Below are positions 1 through 9,135 of a DNA stretch of 20,000 nucleotides, piece after piece (the stretch's first letter is position 1; each line of letters begins with the position of its first letter). The stretch covers positions 1 to 20,000 of the forward strand of contig CAUYUJ010009738.1 of NCBI GenBank assembly GCA_963575745.1. The letters run 5' to 3'. Source of the stretch: Prorocentrum cordatum. Taxonomy: Eukaryota > Sar > Dinophyceae > Prorocentrales > Prorocentraceae. The notes under the pieces were generated by a model, which saw only the letters and a program-made list of their open reading frames with translations, ran no database searches and was not told the DNA's origin. The position numbers were made by a program, and so were the translations under genes.

Positions 1-51
1 CTCCTCCTCCTCCTCCTCCTCCTCCTCCTCCTCCTCCTCCTCCTCCTCCTG
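1..51. repeat. (CTC)n microsatellite at the window edge
   Basis: Seventeen CTC triplets without interruption, cut by the window edge. Element A begins within a few bases of its end. The same tract type precedes elements B and C. Confidence 0.97.
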
Positions 52-903
52 TCATGTACGGCATTGACGTCGTCGGTCTATCTACTCACCAGATTCGTCA
101 GGTCCGTGCTATATACCACGCTGGTCTCGGCACAGGTAAGCGTAGGTCTGTCACGATGGATTTGGCGTTGCGTGGTGTTACCGATCCTGTTATCGATGCT
201 CATGCTGAGGTTATTCGTCTCTGGACTGTCTCTAGATGGGACTCTCTTCTTCCTGACGGAATGATAGGTCAAGTTTTCCAGTTTGCCTACGCCAAGGTGA
301 CGCCAGATACCCCGTGGACTGAATTGCAGGGCCCAGGACAAATTTTGGTTGCCACTATGCGTAGAATTGGGTGGTCTGCGGTTTCGCCCACAATATGGCG
401 TACTTCTCTTGGAACCGACGTTGCTATTTCGTCTACTTCCCCTCGTGAAGTGGTGGCACTAGTGATTCGCGACGCGCCTGTCTGGTCCTGGAAACAGGCC
501 TCTGGGCGTCACCCAATCCTTCAGTCACCTGTCTTGCCCCCCCTTTCTTCCCCCTCTTATTTCCCTTTTGTCTAAAAAGACTGAAGGATGGGGTGTCCTC
601 CAGCAACGTGCTTTGGGGACCTTTTTATCTGGGGGCATTTACTTTAAACCTGTGTGCCCCATTTGCCAGGTCGCCCCCTCTGACCCCGTGTTTCACACCC
701 TGTATGAGTGTGATGGGCTTGTGGAGTTTCGTCGTTGGTTCGGCCCGGCTCCAGCCCTCACCCGTTGCATAGAGCAGTGCCGCGAGAACCCTGTCTGGAC
801 CACTGCCTTGGTCCCCGACCCTCGCTATTGCTCCCTGCTCGCACCACCTTTTCCAGACCCTGTCTGGGAAGGAGCCACAGACGGCCCCTTCTTCTCGTCG
901 CCC

Positions 904-1371
904 GCGTTTGGAGACGGCTCGGGAAAGCATAGCCCCTCGCCGCTCACTCTCCGCTGTGGATGGGGTGTATGCTCATTTGCCCCGCGTAGTCGCAATGTTT
1001 TCGGAGAGGCCATCGCCAATGATCGGTTTCGGCTTAATGCTGGTGCATATGGCGTATATCCCTTTCTCACCCAGGATGTCTCAGGGGCTGAGCTTTATGC
1101 TTTTTATTGTACCTAACCCATGCTGCCCCCTCTGACTGCTATGAGTTTGTCACTGATGCCCAGTACGTTGTGGACGGATGGGCATTGGGGTATGAAGCTA
1201 CCACGCACGGATGGGCCACTCACGCATCCTTGTGGGTCCGTGTCCACCGCGCGGCTTCAGATATTGGGTATCATTTAATTAAGGTCACCAAGGTTCGTGG
1301 CCATTCTACCTCTGCTGGTAATAAGCAAGCGGGCAGACTTGCTAACCTAGGTGCTGACCTACACACACTGG
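904..1371 (+). other. RNase H domain of element A, frameshifted, last catalytic Asp replaced by Gly
   Basis: Frame 1 gives the first strand motif GDGSG (Asp codon 913-915), then RCGWG, then AELYAF with the catalytic Glu at 1090-1092. After the 1-bp frameshift, frame 3 gives VTDAQYVVDG (Asp 1155-1157) and the end motif GNKQAGRLA. In RNase H of this group that motif is normally N-x-x-A-D; here the Asp position is Gly (GGC, 1332-1334). The domain normally removes the RNA strand of the RNA-DNA hybrid. Both the shift and the missing Asp would inactivate it. Confidence 0.8.
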
Positions 1372-1572
1372 ACACGGTACTGCACGACCGTGTCAAGCGC
1401 TCTGGATTGCTTGTGCGCAATCTTGGTGTGTATATCGGGCATTGTATAGCATGGATTTTCAAGAACGTGCCCAAAAAGGTTTGGGTGGTGGATTCTGATG
1501 AGTCCCCCGCCCCCACGCCCCCATCCCTAGTCCTCTCTGGCGCCTCCTCTGGGGCATTGCATGAGCACTTCT

Positions 1573-1856
1573 GGGACCCCTCGGCGGGTCGGTTTCGGTG
1601 CTTGAATTGTTGGGCTGGTTCAGTTTCCAAGAGTTATTTATTGCGCACACAGCGTTCTTCTCCCACTGGCGGTGGGCACGTGCTCAGGCGGCTAAATAAT
1701 ATCATATTTTGTCGACGATGCGGCCGCTACTCGTCCAAGAAAGCAATTGATTTAACTAAAGTATGCACTGGGCCCCCTCGGGCCTCTGGCACCATCTCAC
1801 GGCTACGACGCATGTGTGATGGTCGCGACCCCTTGCACTGGTCAACCAGTCGGTGA
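1573..1856 (+). other. Twin Cys-rich C-terminal tail of element A
   Basis: Frame 3, downstream of RNase H. A first weak module contains FRCLNCW (C-X2-C). A second, well-formed module reads H-X10-C-X2-C-X14-C, with His codon 1677 and Cys codons 1710, 1719 and 1764, followed by GPP and the ending CDGRDP. The same arrangement follows RNase H in elements B and C. The spacing suggests a small zinc-binding fold; its role is unknown to me, and nucleic-acid binding would be the simple guess. Confidence 0.7.
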
Positions 1857-2180
1857 GGCCACTGCGGTTGACAATGTCAACGTTATATATGCCTTCCCTG
1901 CCCCTCACGATGTCTTTAATTTTCAGGCATCGTTTGATCCTGCATGGCTTCTAGAGGCCCCGTAGTTTTCTCGTGTATATTTCGGAGGTGGGGTGGATGT
2001 AACGGTTCTGGTGCGTGTGCTGCCCACCGAGCCGCACGGGCACGCCTAGGGATATCTGGTCTGTCTCGTCTGTCTGATGCTGACAGGACTACTCGGATCC
2101 CCGACACCAGCCGCCAGAAGTGTCGTTCTGCAGTACTCCCCTTCCTGGCCGCCACAGAGGGCAGTCTCCAGGAAGTAGGG
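1857..2180. other. Non-coding stretch after element A
   Basis: No convincing coding signal on either strand; probably the 3' untranslated region of element A or its flank. It contains a perfect short palindrome at 1867-1881 (GTTGACA, one A, TGTCAAC). Nothing else was recognised. Confidence 0.5.
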
Positions 2181-2187
2181 TAGGCTT

Positions 2188-2250
2188 GGGATAAGTGGGT
2201 ACAGATGCGCTGAGAAGCAGGCACCCGTTCCGCCTGCGCCCACTTATCCC
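2188..2250. other. Hairpin, copy 1
   Basis: Outer stem of 12 bp, GGGATAAGTGGG (2188-2199) with CCCACTTATCCC (2239-2250). Inner 6-bp stem GCAGGC (2217-2222) with GCCTGC (2232-2237) around a 9-base loop. The left side between the stems has 17 unpaired bases; the right side has one. Confidence 0.85.
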
Positions 2251-2404
2251 GTCTGTGTTTTTGTCATTCCTCCCCTGACCAGGCTCGCAAAGAGAAGACT
2301 CTTGCCTGCCCGCCGCGCGGGGATAGCTGTGCACGCCTCTCTGTCTGTGCTTCCTTCTCTCTACAGTCGGACAGTCGGACAGTTGAAGTGTAGGATAGGC
2401 TTGG

Positions 2405-2463
2405 GATAAGTGGGTACAGAGGCGCCGAGAAGCAGGCACCCGTTCCGCCTGCGCCCACTTATC
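2405..2463. other. Hairpin, copy 2
   Basis: Outer stem of 10 bp, GATAAGTGGG (2405-2414) with CCCACTTATC (2454-2463). The inner GCAGGC/GCCTGC stem is kept. Confidence 0.85.
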
Positions 2464-2607
2464 ACTTCTGTGCTCTTGTCATTCCTCCCCTGGCCAGGCT
2501 CGCAAAGAGAGAAGACTCTTGCCCGCCCGCCGCTTGGGGTTTTCTGCGCAGCCTCTCTGTCTATGATTTCTCCCTACAGTCGGACAGTCGGACATAGGCT
2601 AGGCTTA

Positions 2608-2668
2608 GGATGAGTGGGCACAGAGGCGCTGAGAAGCAGGCACCCGTTCCGCCTGCGCCCACTCATCC
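2608..2668. other. Hairpin, copy 3, with a compensatory pair
   Basis: Outer stem of 11 bp, GGATGAGTGGG (2608-2618) with CCCACTCATCC (2658-2668). Relative to copies 1 and 2 the left arm has A to G and the right arm has the matching T to C, so one A-T pair became G-C without breaking the stem. Confidence 0.85.
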
Positions 2669-2741
2669 TTTTTGTGCTCCTTTTGCCCCCCCCCAGCCCA
2701 GGCTCGCGAAGAGAGGAAAGGGCTCTCCGCCGCCTTGCTGG

Positions 2742-3027
2742 TCTGTTGTATAATGTGCTGCCTGGCAGTTTGAGGCTGGAAGCCCAGGAACCAGGACGCG
2801 GGCTTCAAATTGTTTCACCAGTCTTGCCAGCATCGCGTGTCTCGGGCCCTCGTGTTTTCGTTGTCCCTTTTTGCTCGGGTCGGTCCCTCGCTCGGCTCTG
2901 TTCGGGTCCTGGTCCGTCCCTCGCTTCTTTCGGCCCTTCTTCGGGCCCCTCGCTCGTCGTTTCGGCGCCGCGGGCAGGAGTGTTCGGCAGACGATCACCC
3001 GCGCGCAAATCAAAACATCAAAAAATT
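2742..3027. other. GC-rich non-coding stretch before element B
   Basis: Open frames cross it but have no recognisable domain. It contains degenerate repeats of GGTCCCTCG and GTCCGTCCCTCGC (about 2878-2960), which faintly resemble the GTCCCT pairs at the 3' ends of elements B and C. It may be the decayed 3' end of another element. Confidence 0.4.
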
Positions 3028-3098
3028 CTCCTCCTCCCCCCTCTCCTCCCCCCTCCTCCCTCCTCCCTCCTCCCTCCCCCCTCCTCCCTCCCCCCTCC
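3028..3098. repeat. (TCC/TCCC)n tract before element B
   Basis: Pure pyrimidine run of TCC and TCCC units. Element B coding sequence starts at its right edge. Confidence 0.95.
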
Positions 3099-3323
3099 AA
3101 TGAGCTCATCGTCTCCAAAAGACCTCGTCCCCAAGGGGCTGAAGTGGGAGCTGCACCTGCCGCTGTTCCTGAGGCAGCCGCTCCTGCTGCCCAGTGGGAC
3201 CCCGATGCTGTCGAATTCCCTGAGCTGCAGAAGACCATGGAGGGCTTCGGGGCCTACGCCACGGAGGCAGAGTTGCGCGAGCGGGTCAGGAGGTTGGCGC
3301 AGGGCGGGTACAAGCCGTTCTAA
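3099..3323 (+). pseudogene. Element B: C-terminal remnant of ORF1
   Basis: Frame 3 from the end of the TCC tract to TAA at 3321-3323. It is Ala/Pro-rich and then ends in a charged helix (AELRERVRRLAQGGYKPF). The ORF1 of element C also ends in a similar charged helix (QELREAATRVGDSIVQFAQR), and here too the endonuclease ORF starts shortly downstream (49 bp), so I read it as the ORF1 tail. The zinc ribbon and coiled coil are missing: the copy is 5'-truncated at the microsatellite. Short and compositionally simple, so moderate confidence. Confidence 0.55.
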
Positions 3324-3399
3324 CTCCACCTCTTCCTGGACGTTGCTGTTTATCATTATCTTGCGCAGCACCATGGCGAAAGGTAACATTGTGCCTACT

Positions 3400-4068
3400 A
3401 ATATCACGTCCTGGGGCTCGGATGCTGCTTGTCTGGAGGCTATTCCTCCCAAGACAATGGTCACTGCCATGCAAGAGCATCACATCCAGGACATCGATAA
3501 GCTGGCGAGCTTCCAGGGCGAGGTCGCAGATGTTGGTTTTTCTGGCATATGGGCGCCTGCGGTGCCCAGCGGTACGTCAGAAGCAGGCACGCCGGCGGGA
3601 GTGGCGATATTGGCGCGGACGTCGATAACCATAACCGAGCCGCCGTTCACCAAGGACCCAGTTCTCTATCCTGGGCGACTCGTAGCGGCGCACGTCCACT
3701 GGGGTGCGCGAGGAGGCTTGGTCATCCTGTCTCTGTACTTGGTCGACTCCGTGGGGCTCGACGATCAGAACAAGCGCATTTTGTGGACGTTGGCCAGCTA
3801 TTTGGCGAAGCTGGAGGCGGCGCAGATGGATTACATCGCGCGCGGCGACTTCAAAATGGGAATGGAGAAGCTGGAGGACTCCAGCCTTGCCGACATCGAG
3901 GCTCTCTTTGCGGTGCCTCGAGCTACGACGCGTCGACCTTCGCAGGTCGAGAAGGGGTCCACCATCGACTACTTCATGAAGAGCGCCAACCTGGCGCCTC
4001 GTGCGCGGGAACCTTGGGTGCAAGAGGACGGGACCACATCTCCACATCTTCCGGTGCATCTAGAGCTG
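3400..4068 (+). other. EEP (AP-type) endonuclease domain of element B
   Basis: In order: NITSWGS, MQEHH (catalytic Glu, residue 35 of the ORF), GVAILAR, LVAAHVH, LSLYL, IARGDFKM, STIDYFMKS and SPHLPV (His codon 4045). This is the layout of the exonuclease-endonuclease-phosphatase domain that nicks target DNA in LINEs. The conserved GDFN motif reads GDFK: codon AAA at 3853-3855 replaces the Asn. The Gly before Asp-Phe is also altered (R-G-D-F instead of G-G-D-F). It is probably inactive. Confidence 0.85.
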
Positions 4069-5124
4069 GCAACCGACGACCTCGACCTCAAGATTCGGGT
4101 GCCTGTCATGCCGTTCGCCATTCCCGCTGTACCTCCTGTTGGATGTGCTCGAGGGGTCGAGGATTGGGGCCCTGCGCTTGCAGCTGTCCGTGCTGCTGCT
4201 GACTCGCAGGGCTTGCTTCCTGCTTGGGACAAGGTCCTAACCACGGTGGAGTCGGAGCTGTTGGACAGATATGATATCGTGGGCGCTCGCAGGCGACTTC
4301 ACACAGGACGTGCTGGCGAGATCGAGACCACGCTCAAGTCGGTCAAGTGGGTTCCACCTGCTCGCAGAGTACGACTTGGAAGAGAAGCGCAGGCTATAAA
4401 GGTTGCGGCCAGGCGGGCTCGACATCTCATGGGGGTTCGCGCATACATTCAGAAAGCGCTACTTCTCCTACACAAACCTGAACTCACATGTGCGTTGGCA
4501 CCGCGGAGTTTCAGTAAGGTTGCGGCTTTCTTGCTGGAAGCGAAGGCTTACTTGGCTAAGAAATGTTCGCACACTACAATTCTCTCCCACCTGACCAGCG
4601 AAGAGCAGGCCTTTTTCAGAGGTGGCATCTGCGTGCTCAGCAGGGACGACTTTGAGGATGTGGCCGGCAAAATTGTCGAGCGCTGCAAGAAGCGGCACGA
4701 CAAGCTGGAAGAGGTCAAGCAGGCCGCGTGCGTCAGCTTCGCGAAGGGCAGTTTCGTGCGGGGGGCTAGCAGGGCGCATCGCATCACCAAGACCAAGGAG
4801 CTGCAGTCGGTGCTGGCCAGTTGGGATGATCGCAACAATACCGCTTCCCCTCACCGAGTTTGTGATCGCGAGATGGTTCCATGGGCTAAAATATGGGGCT
4901 GTCACGATTTGCAACAGCTGGAGCTTCCAGGGGATGCTGCCCAGTGGCCTGCTCTCCCTGCCATCACCGTCAGCATGATGAAGCAGGCTATTTCTTCTTT
5001 TTCGACGTCCACGGCATCAGGTCCTGGCAGGATTGGAGCGCGCGCTTTCCTCATGCTGTCAGACGAATGTCTGTATGTTATTGCGGCGTTGTTCGAACGG
5101 TGCGAAGGTCTCCTCGCCTGGCCT

Positions 5125-5800
5125 GATGCGCGAGTTTGGCACGAGATGGTGAGGCTTCCGAAGCCTAGTGGGGGTTGCAGACTCATCACGCTCATGGACA
5201 GCATGATCCGTATTTGGGCTCGAGTAAGGGCTCCTGTGTCCCGCAGCTGGGTGGTTGCGCATCCCAGTGCTGATGTATGGGGGCTGGGCTCGGGGAGCAC
5301 ATCTTCAGACTCTGCCTTCCAGCTTGACTTGGAAGCCGAGATCGCTGAGGCCACCCAGCTGAAGCCCCTCGCTGTCCCCATGGATGCGTTAAGTTTTTTG
5401 AGACGATCAAGCCTTTGGCGTTGCCCAACGAGGCGAGGGCCGTTGATATGGACCTCAGACTGGTGTGGATGCTGCTCGAGTTGCATCGGCAACCGCGTCG
5501 GTTGCGAGCGTTTGGGTCAGCGTCAGAACAGTTCATCGCGTGGCAGGGCATATTGGCTGGTTGCTCTCACGCGTGCTTTCTGGTGCCGGTGCTGCTCTAC
5601 AGGCTGCTGGCTGGCGTTCGGTCTTCGTCAGTCATACCTCGGGCCCTGAACGACGACATCAGCCTGCAGTGGATTGCGCCTTCTCTCCAGCAGTTGGAGC
5701 ATTTGCGAAAGGTCGCCACACGCTTTCGGGAGGGAGCCAAAAGCCTGGGCATCATCATTCAGGTCGAGAAGTCGGGCTATGTTCCTCCCTGTGCTTCTGT
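5125..5800 (+). other. Reverse transcriptase domain of element B, frameshifted in motif A
   Basis: Frame 1: VRLPKPSGGCRLI (fingers), then MDA with the motif A Asp at 5383-5385. After the 1-base deletion, frame 3: KFFETI, QGILAGCSHA (motif B region), ALNDDIS (catalytic pair, codons 5652-5657) and QVEKSGY. All three RT aspartates survive. The GILAGC motif is shared with element C. Confidence 0.88.
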
Positions 5801-6949
5801 GGCTTTGGCGTGCAAGAAGTATGGCGGCGCTAAGGGACTCAAATGCAAGAACTGGATTCGCAACCTTGGGCACGACCTATGTGGAGCGCGCAAGGTTAGA
5901 CGGCTTACTTCGCAGCGGCTTGCTGGGACCTTTGCTCGCCGCCGTCGGTTGCAGATGCTCCAGAAGGTCACGGGCAAAAAGGTGGTAGGCTTGTGGAAAA
6001 CTGGACTTCTTCCCAGCGCGGGCCACGGCGCTGGCGTGGCTGACCTTTCGGACAAACACCTCCAGCAGATTCGTGCTGACGCAGGCCGCCTCGTCGGAGC
6101 GCGTTCTGGCTCTTCTAGCCTCGCGCTGTACCTGGCGACGCAGAAGGCAAAAGAGTTCGACCCGATCTATATGGCCTCGTGCGACATCATCTGCAGATAC
6201 GCCGCCACCGTTTGGGAGCAGAGGACGTCGCTGAGCAAGCTGCACAATGCCTGGGCGCATATCACCACCCAGATGGTGAGGCAAGACAAGGCGACGTGGA
6301 CCTATGCGAGAGGTCCGATTTCGGCGACTATCCTCACCTTGTGGCGCATAAATTGGCACATGTACTCGTCGACGGCCCTGGTCAACGACAGGGACGAGAA
6401 GTTCAACCTCATGGCCATCAGTCCTCGAGATCTTAGATATCACGTGGTCGAGGCGATCGAGCGATGGCAAGGGCGTCGTATCATGTCGCGTTTCGAGCAT
6501 CCGTTGGGCGAGAACGCGGAGCTGTGGGTTGGGGCCTACGTCAGTGTCGCGGTGCCAAGTCGGCGGCGGCCTCAGAAGGCCCGACGGCATCCAGCTTGCG
6601 TGCACACTGGGCTGGTGTTCCCTGGGCCAGGCAGGCCAAGTACGACATGAAGCTGGCAGGCTCGGCGGCTTGCTTGGCGCGTGGAGCGCCGAGCGATTCC
6701 CCTGGACACATGTTTTTCGGTTGCGAGGTGCTGGCCCCAGCGGACGACACCGAGGTCGCAGGAGAGGGGGTGCCCGACAAGTTCGTGGAGATCCGTGACT
6801 TCATGCATGGCAAGGGGCTGCAGATTTCGTTCGGCGAGTTCGAGGTGGGGGTTTGCCTTCCTTGTGCGCCGCCGCCCCTCCCAAAGGTCACCACGGGCCT
6901 GCCGACGTACTTCTGGGGTGACTGGAACACCGAGGAGCTGCAGTTCGGC

Positions 6950-7380
6950 AACGTCGTCTACACCGACGGCTCTGGGTTAGCGTCGGCTATACCAGAAATA
7001 CGACGGTGCGGGTGGGCAGCTGCGCAGATGGCGGCGCAGGGCTGGCCGCTACGTGCGGTGTACGGGCCCTTGCCGGGGCCCTTGCAGACGGTCGGCAGGT
7101 CGGAGAGGTTCGCGCTCCTCATGGCTGTGCGGCACTTCGGGACCAAGCTGGAGGTCGTGCTCACGGATTTGCTGGCGCTGGAGTCGGAGGCGGCATCGTG
7201 GGGTCCAGAACTTGAGGGAGCGGCTGCTGCTCATGCGACGGTCTGGCGCTCTCTCCGTGCCCAAGTACGGCGGCCGTAGGTTCATTGGATCCCTGCCCAC
7301 CGCTGCATCGACGACTACATCGAGCGCGGTCTCAGCCCAGTACATTTTCTTGGCAATCTGTGGGCCGACTGGTTTGCCAG
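6950..7380 (+). other. RNase H domain of element B, split by TAG
   Basis: Frame 2: YTDGSG (Asp codon 6965-6967), RRCGWA, GRSERFALL (Glu), VVLTDLLALE (Asp). The stop TAG at 7277-7279 follows; then VHWIPAHRC and FLGNLWADWFARRGA (last Asp) continue in the same frame. All four catalytic carboxylates are kept, so the stop is the only obvious defect. Confidence 0.87.
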
Positions 7381-7579
7381 GCGCGGTGCCGATTCACACG
7401 CACCGCCTAAGGTCTACGAGGTCATCTACAAGGCGGAGATCGTGTTCGCTAAGAAGGTTTCCTCGTACATCGGCTGGGCGATGCAGCGCACCCTGAAGGC
7501 GGGCAAATGGGAGCCAGCGGTGTCTGACGCACCGTGGCGTCCCAAAGATGGCAAGCAGCTGCCCGTGCAGGTCACTTCC

Positions 7580-8077
7580 CACGCCGTTGCCAAGCTACGC
7601 GATGGCTCCGTTGTTTGCAGGCGCTGTGCGAGACGTACCAGTTCGGGTTCAACGGATGCGTGGAACTTCTACCTTCGAGCACCGTGTATGGTCAACAGAG
7701 TGGACGAGCTGCGAACGGAGGCCATGATCCAGTTCTGTGGTGCCACGTGTGTCCAGGTCTCTGCTGCTGGTGCTTTTGCCATGGACGCTCTTGGCAGGGC
7801 TGGGCGAGGGTCAGAGGCCGAAGGCTGGGAGCCGAACGCTGGAGGTCGAGGGTCACTGGAGGGGGCCGAGGACCAGGAGCGCAGGGCGGGGAGCCAAGGG
7901 TCAGAGACCAGGCCTGGCGTCGATCGTGCTGTCGAGCTGCTGGTCTCCGAATGGCACTCCACCGACGTGCACGTCTGCAACGGGCATCGTCTCCGTCGAG
8001 CGGGGCCCACTGTTTTCTGCGAGGTGTGCGTGACATGGTCTGGCGGCGGCGTTTCCAAGCAGCTGATGACCATGTGC
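7580..8077 (+). other. Twin Cys-rich C-terminal tail of element B
   Basis: Frame 2. Module 1: His 7580, Cys 7616, 7625 and 7685 (H-X11-C-X2-C-X19-C). Module 2: His 7985, Cys 8018, 8027 and 8075 (H-X10-C-X2-C-X15-C). They are separated by about 100 residues rich in Gly, Glu and Arg. Module 2 closely matches the second module of element A in spacing (GHRLRRAG versus GHVLRRLN). Confidence 0.75.
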
Positions 8078-8170
8078 GGAGGAGCGCCCACGGGGGAAGG
8101 GAAAAGTGACGACCTACCCCTCCAACAGCAAGCCGAGGAGAAAGCGGCTCCTTCGAGGCCTACACCCTAA

Positions 8171-8735
8171 GGGTAATGTTTCAATTACGCTGCAGGCGCC
8201 AATCGCTGATGCACGTGACGGAGCGGATGCTGGACTGCCTGCAGGTCTTGCGGGGCAAGTACCACGCGCTACTCCAGGGAGTGGTTCAGGCCAGGCCGTC
8301 CAACATGATGGAGACGGATCGGCTGCCCCACTACCTGTTGAGTTTGCGAGGCAAGTACCACGCGCTGATCCAGGGTGTGGTTCAGGCCGTGCCGTTCGTG
8401 CTGCGACTGGCTCGAATTCACGACGGAGGTGATTGACCACGTCGGTTTCTGTGCAGTGAAGTCGTCCCCATCCATCGATGGCGACTCCGTGTACCTATTC
8501 CTGTGCTGGGTCCTCCGCATCCTTGAGAGGACCGTCAGCACCTGTACGGCCCGCTTGGCCCCCTAGGGGAGAGCGGGAGCGTCGCCCTCGGCTACGCTGA
8601 TTGCCCGTCTGGCCCACTTCGGGGGCGGGCCCAAGGTGCTGCTCGTGGTGGACGCCTTCTACGTCCTCGCCTGAGGAGCCGTGCCGCCAGCTGTTCGTCC
8701 CGACGGACGGCTGCGCCAGGCCTCGTCCCTCGTCC
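8171..8735. other. 3' region of element B
   Basis: GC-rich and probably untranslated. It contains the 96-bp duplication and ends in CTCGTCCCTCGTCCCTCC at 8722-8739, running into the CTC tract. Element C ends in nearly the same way at 19688. No poly(A) tail is seen. Confidence 0.6.
8221..8412 (+). repeat. Two copies of a 96-bp direct repeat
   Basis: GGCAAGTACCACGCGCT occurs in both copies, whose reference points are 8251 and 8347, exactly 96 bp (32 codons) apart. Similarity is strongest at about 8248-8296 and 8344-8392. In frame 1 both copies read LRGKYHAL(L/I)QGVVQA, with differences at codon positions that partly preserve the peptide. An 86-residue frame covers both (8176-8436). Confidence 0.8.
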
Positions 8736-9135
8736 CTCCTCCTCTTCCTCCTCCTCCTCCCCCCCCCTCCTCCCCCTCCCCCTCCCTCTCCTCCTCCTCC
8801 TCCTCCTCCTCCTCCTCCTCCTCTCCTCCCCTCCTCCTCCTCCTCCTCCTCCTCCTCCTCCTCCTCCTCCTCCTCCTCCTCCTCCTCCTCCTCCTCCTCC
8901 TCCTCCTCCTCCTCCTCCTCCTCCTCCTCCTCCCCTCCTCCTCTCCTCCTCCTCCTCCTCCTCCTCCTCCTCCTCCTCCTCCTCCTCCTCCTCCTCCGCA
9001 TCCCCTCCTCCTCCTCTTCCTCCTCCTCCTCCTCATCATCATCCTCATCCTCCACCTCCTCCTCCTCCTCCTCCTCCTCCTCCTCTTCCTCTTCCTCGTC
9101 CTCATCCCTCCTCCTCATCCTCCTCCTCCTCATCC
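8736..9135. repeat. (TCC)n microsatellite block 1
   Basis: Almost pure CTC/TCC triplets with a few CCC, CAT and CTT variants. ORFs here are poly-Ser, poly-Leu, poly-Pro or poly-Glu frames of the repeat. Confidence 0.97.

Larger units (their letters stand above)
54..1856 (+). pseudogene. Element A: 5'-truncated non-LTR retrotransposon ORF2 (connector, zinc knuckle, RNase H, Cys tail)
   Basis: This is the 3' third of a LINE-like ORF2. The first part (frame 3, about 54-540) resembles the post-RT connector of element B: weak similarity, tryptophan-rich. The frame changes near 540-590 to frame 1, which carries a knuckle C-X2-C-X9-H-X4-C (Cys codons 655, 664, 709; His 694) and the first half of an RNase H. 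A second frameshift in the T-run at 1101-1105 moves the rest of RNase H and the tail into frame 3; one missing T explains it. The stop is at 1854-1856. There is no RT or endonuclease: homology starts right after the CTC tract, as expected for a copy truncated during target-primed reverse transcription. Codons end in T more often than in B and C, so it is probably a different family or age. The retroelement origin is secure; the exact shift near 560 is not. Confidence 0.85.
2181..2741. repeat. Tandem triplication of a roughly 200-bp unit carrying a hairpin
   Basis: Three head-to-tail copies start with TAGGCTTRGG at 2181, 2396 and 2600 (steps of 215 and 204 bp). Each has a hairpin, then a T-rich stretch, then CAGGCTCGCRAAGAGAG. 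Copies 1 and 2 continue to a short direct repeat of CAGTCGGA; copy 3 loses similarity near 2741. ORFs that seem to cross the units are repeats of one another and resemble no retroelement domain. It could be the 3' region of element A, a SINE-like unit or a separate satellite. Confidence 0.85.
3373..8170 (+). pseudogene. Element B: near full-length non-LTR retrotransposon ORF2 (EEP endonuclease, RT, RNase H, Cys tail)
   Basis: ATG at 3373 is chosen because the EEP homology starts about ten residues later. Frame 1 carries the endonuclease, a charged linker and the first RT motifs. One base is missing at 5389-5390, inside RT motif A (MDA then KFFE), and the rest of RT and the connector are in frame 3. 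A second shift at about 6500-6640 moves to frame 2, with the degenerate knuckle (C-X2-R-X8-H-X4-C, Arg codon 6680-6682), RNase H and the tail. A TAG at 7277-7279 splits RNase H just before VHWIPAH. The terminal stop is TAA at 8168-8170. Counting the shifts, the protein would be about 1,600 residues. It is GC-rich with GC-ending codons. Despite the breaks, most catalytic residues remain, so it probably decayed fairly recently. Confidence 0.93.

Noticed and set aside
2188-2250. Bacterial-type intrinsic terminator from hairpin plus T-run
   Set aside because: The T-run is short and displaced from the stem, and the window is eukaryotic.
2960-3100. Spliced-leader relic at the start of elements A and B
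   Set aside because: I looked for CCGTAGC and GGCTCAAG near both starts and found none, which fits 5' truncation.
2614-3372. Long N-terminal extension of the element B frame upstream of 3373
   Set aside because: It runs through the hairpin repeat and the TCC tract in a frame without homology; the ORF1 tail is in another frame, so the frame is open by chance.
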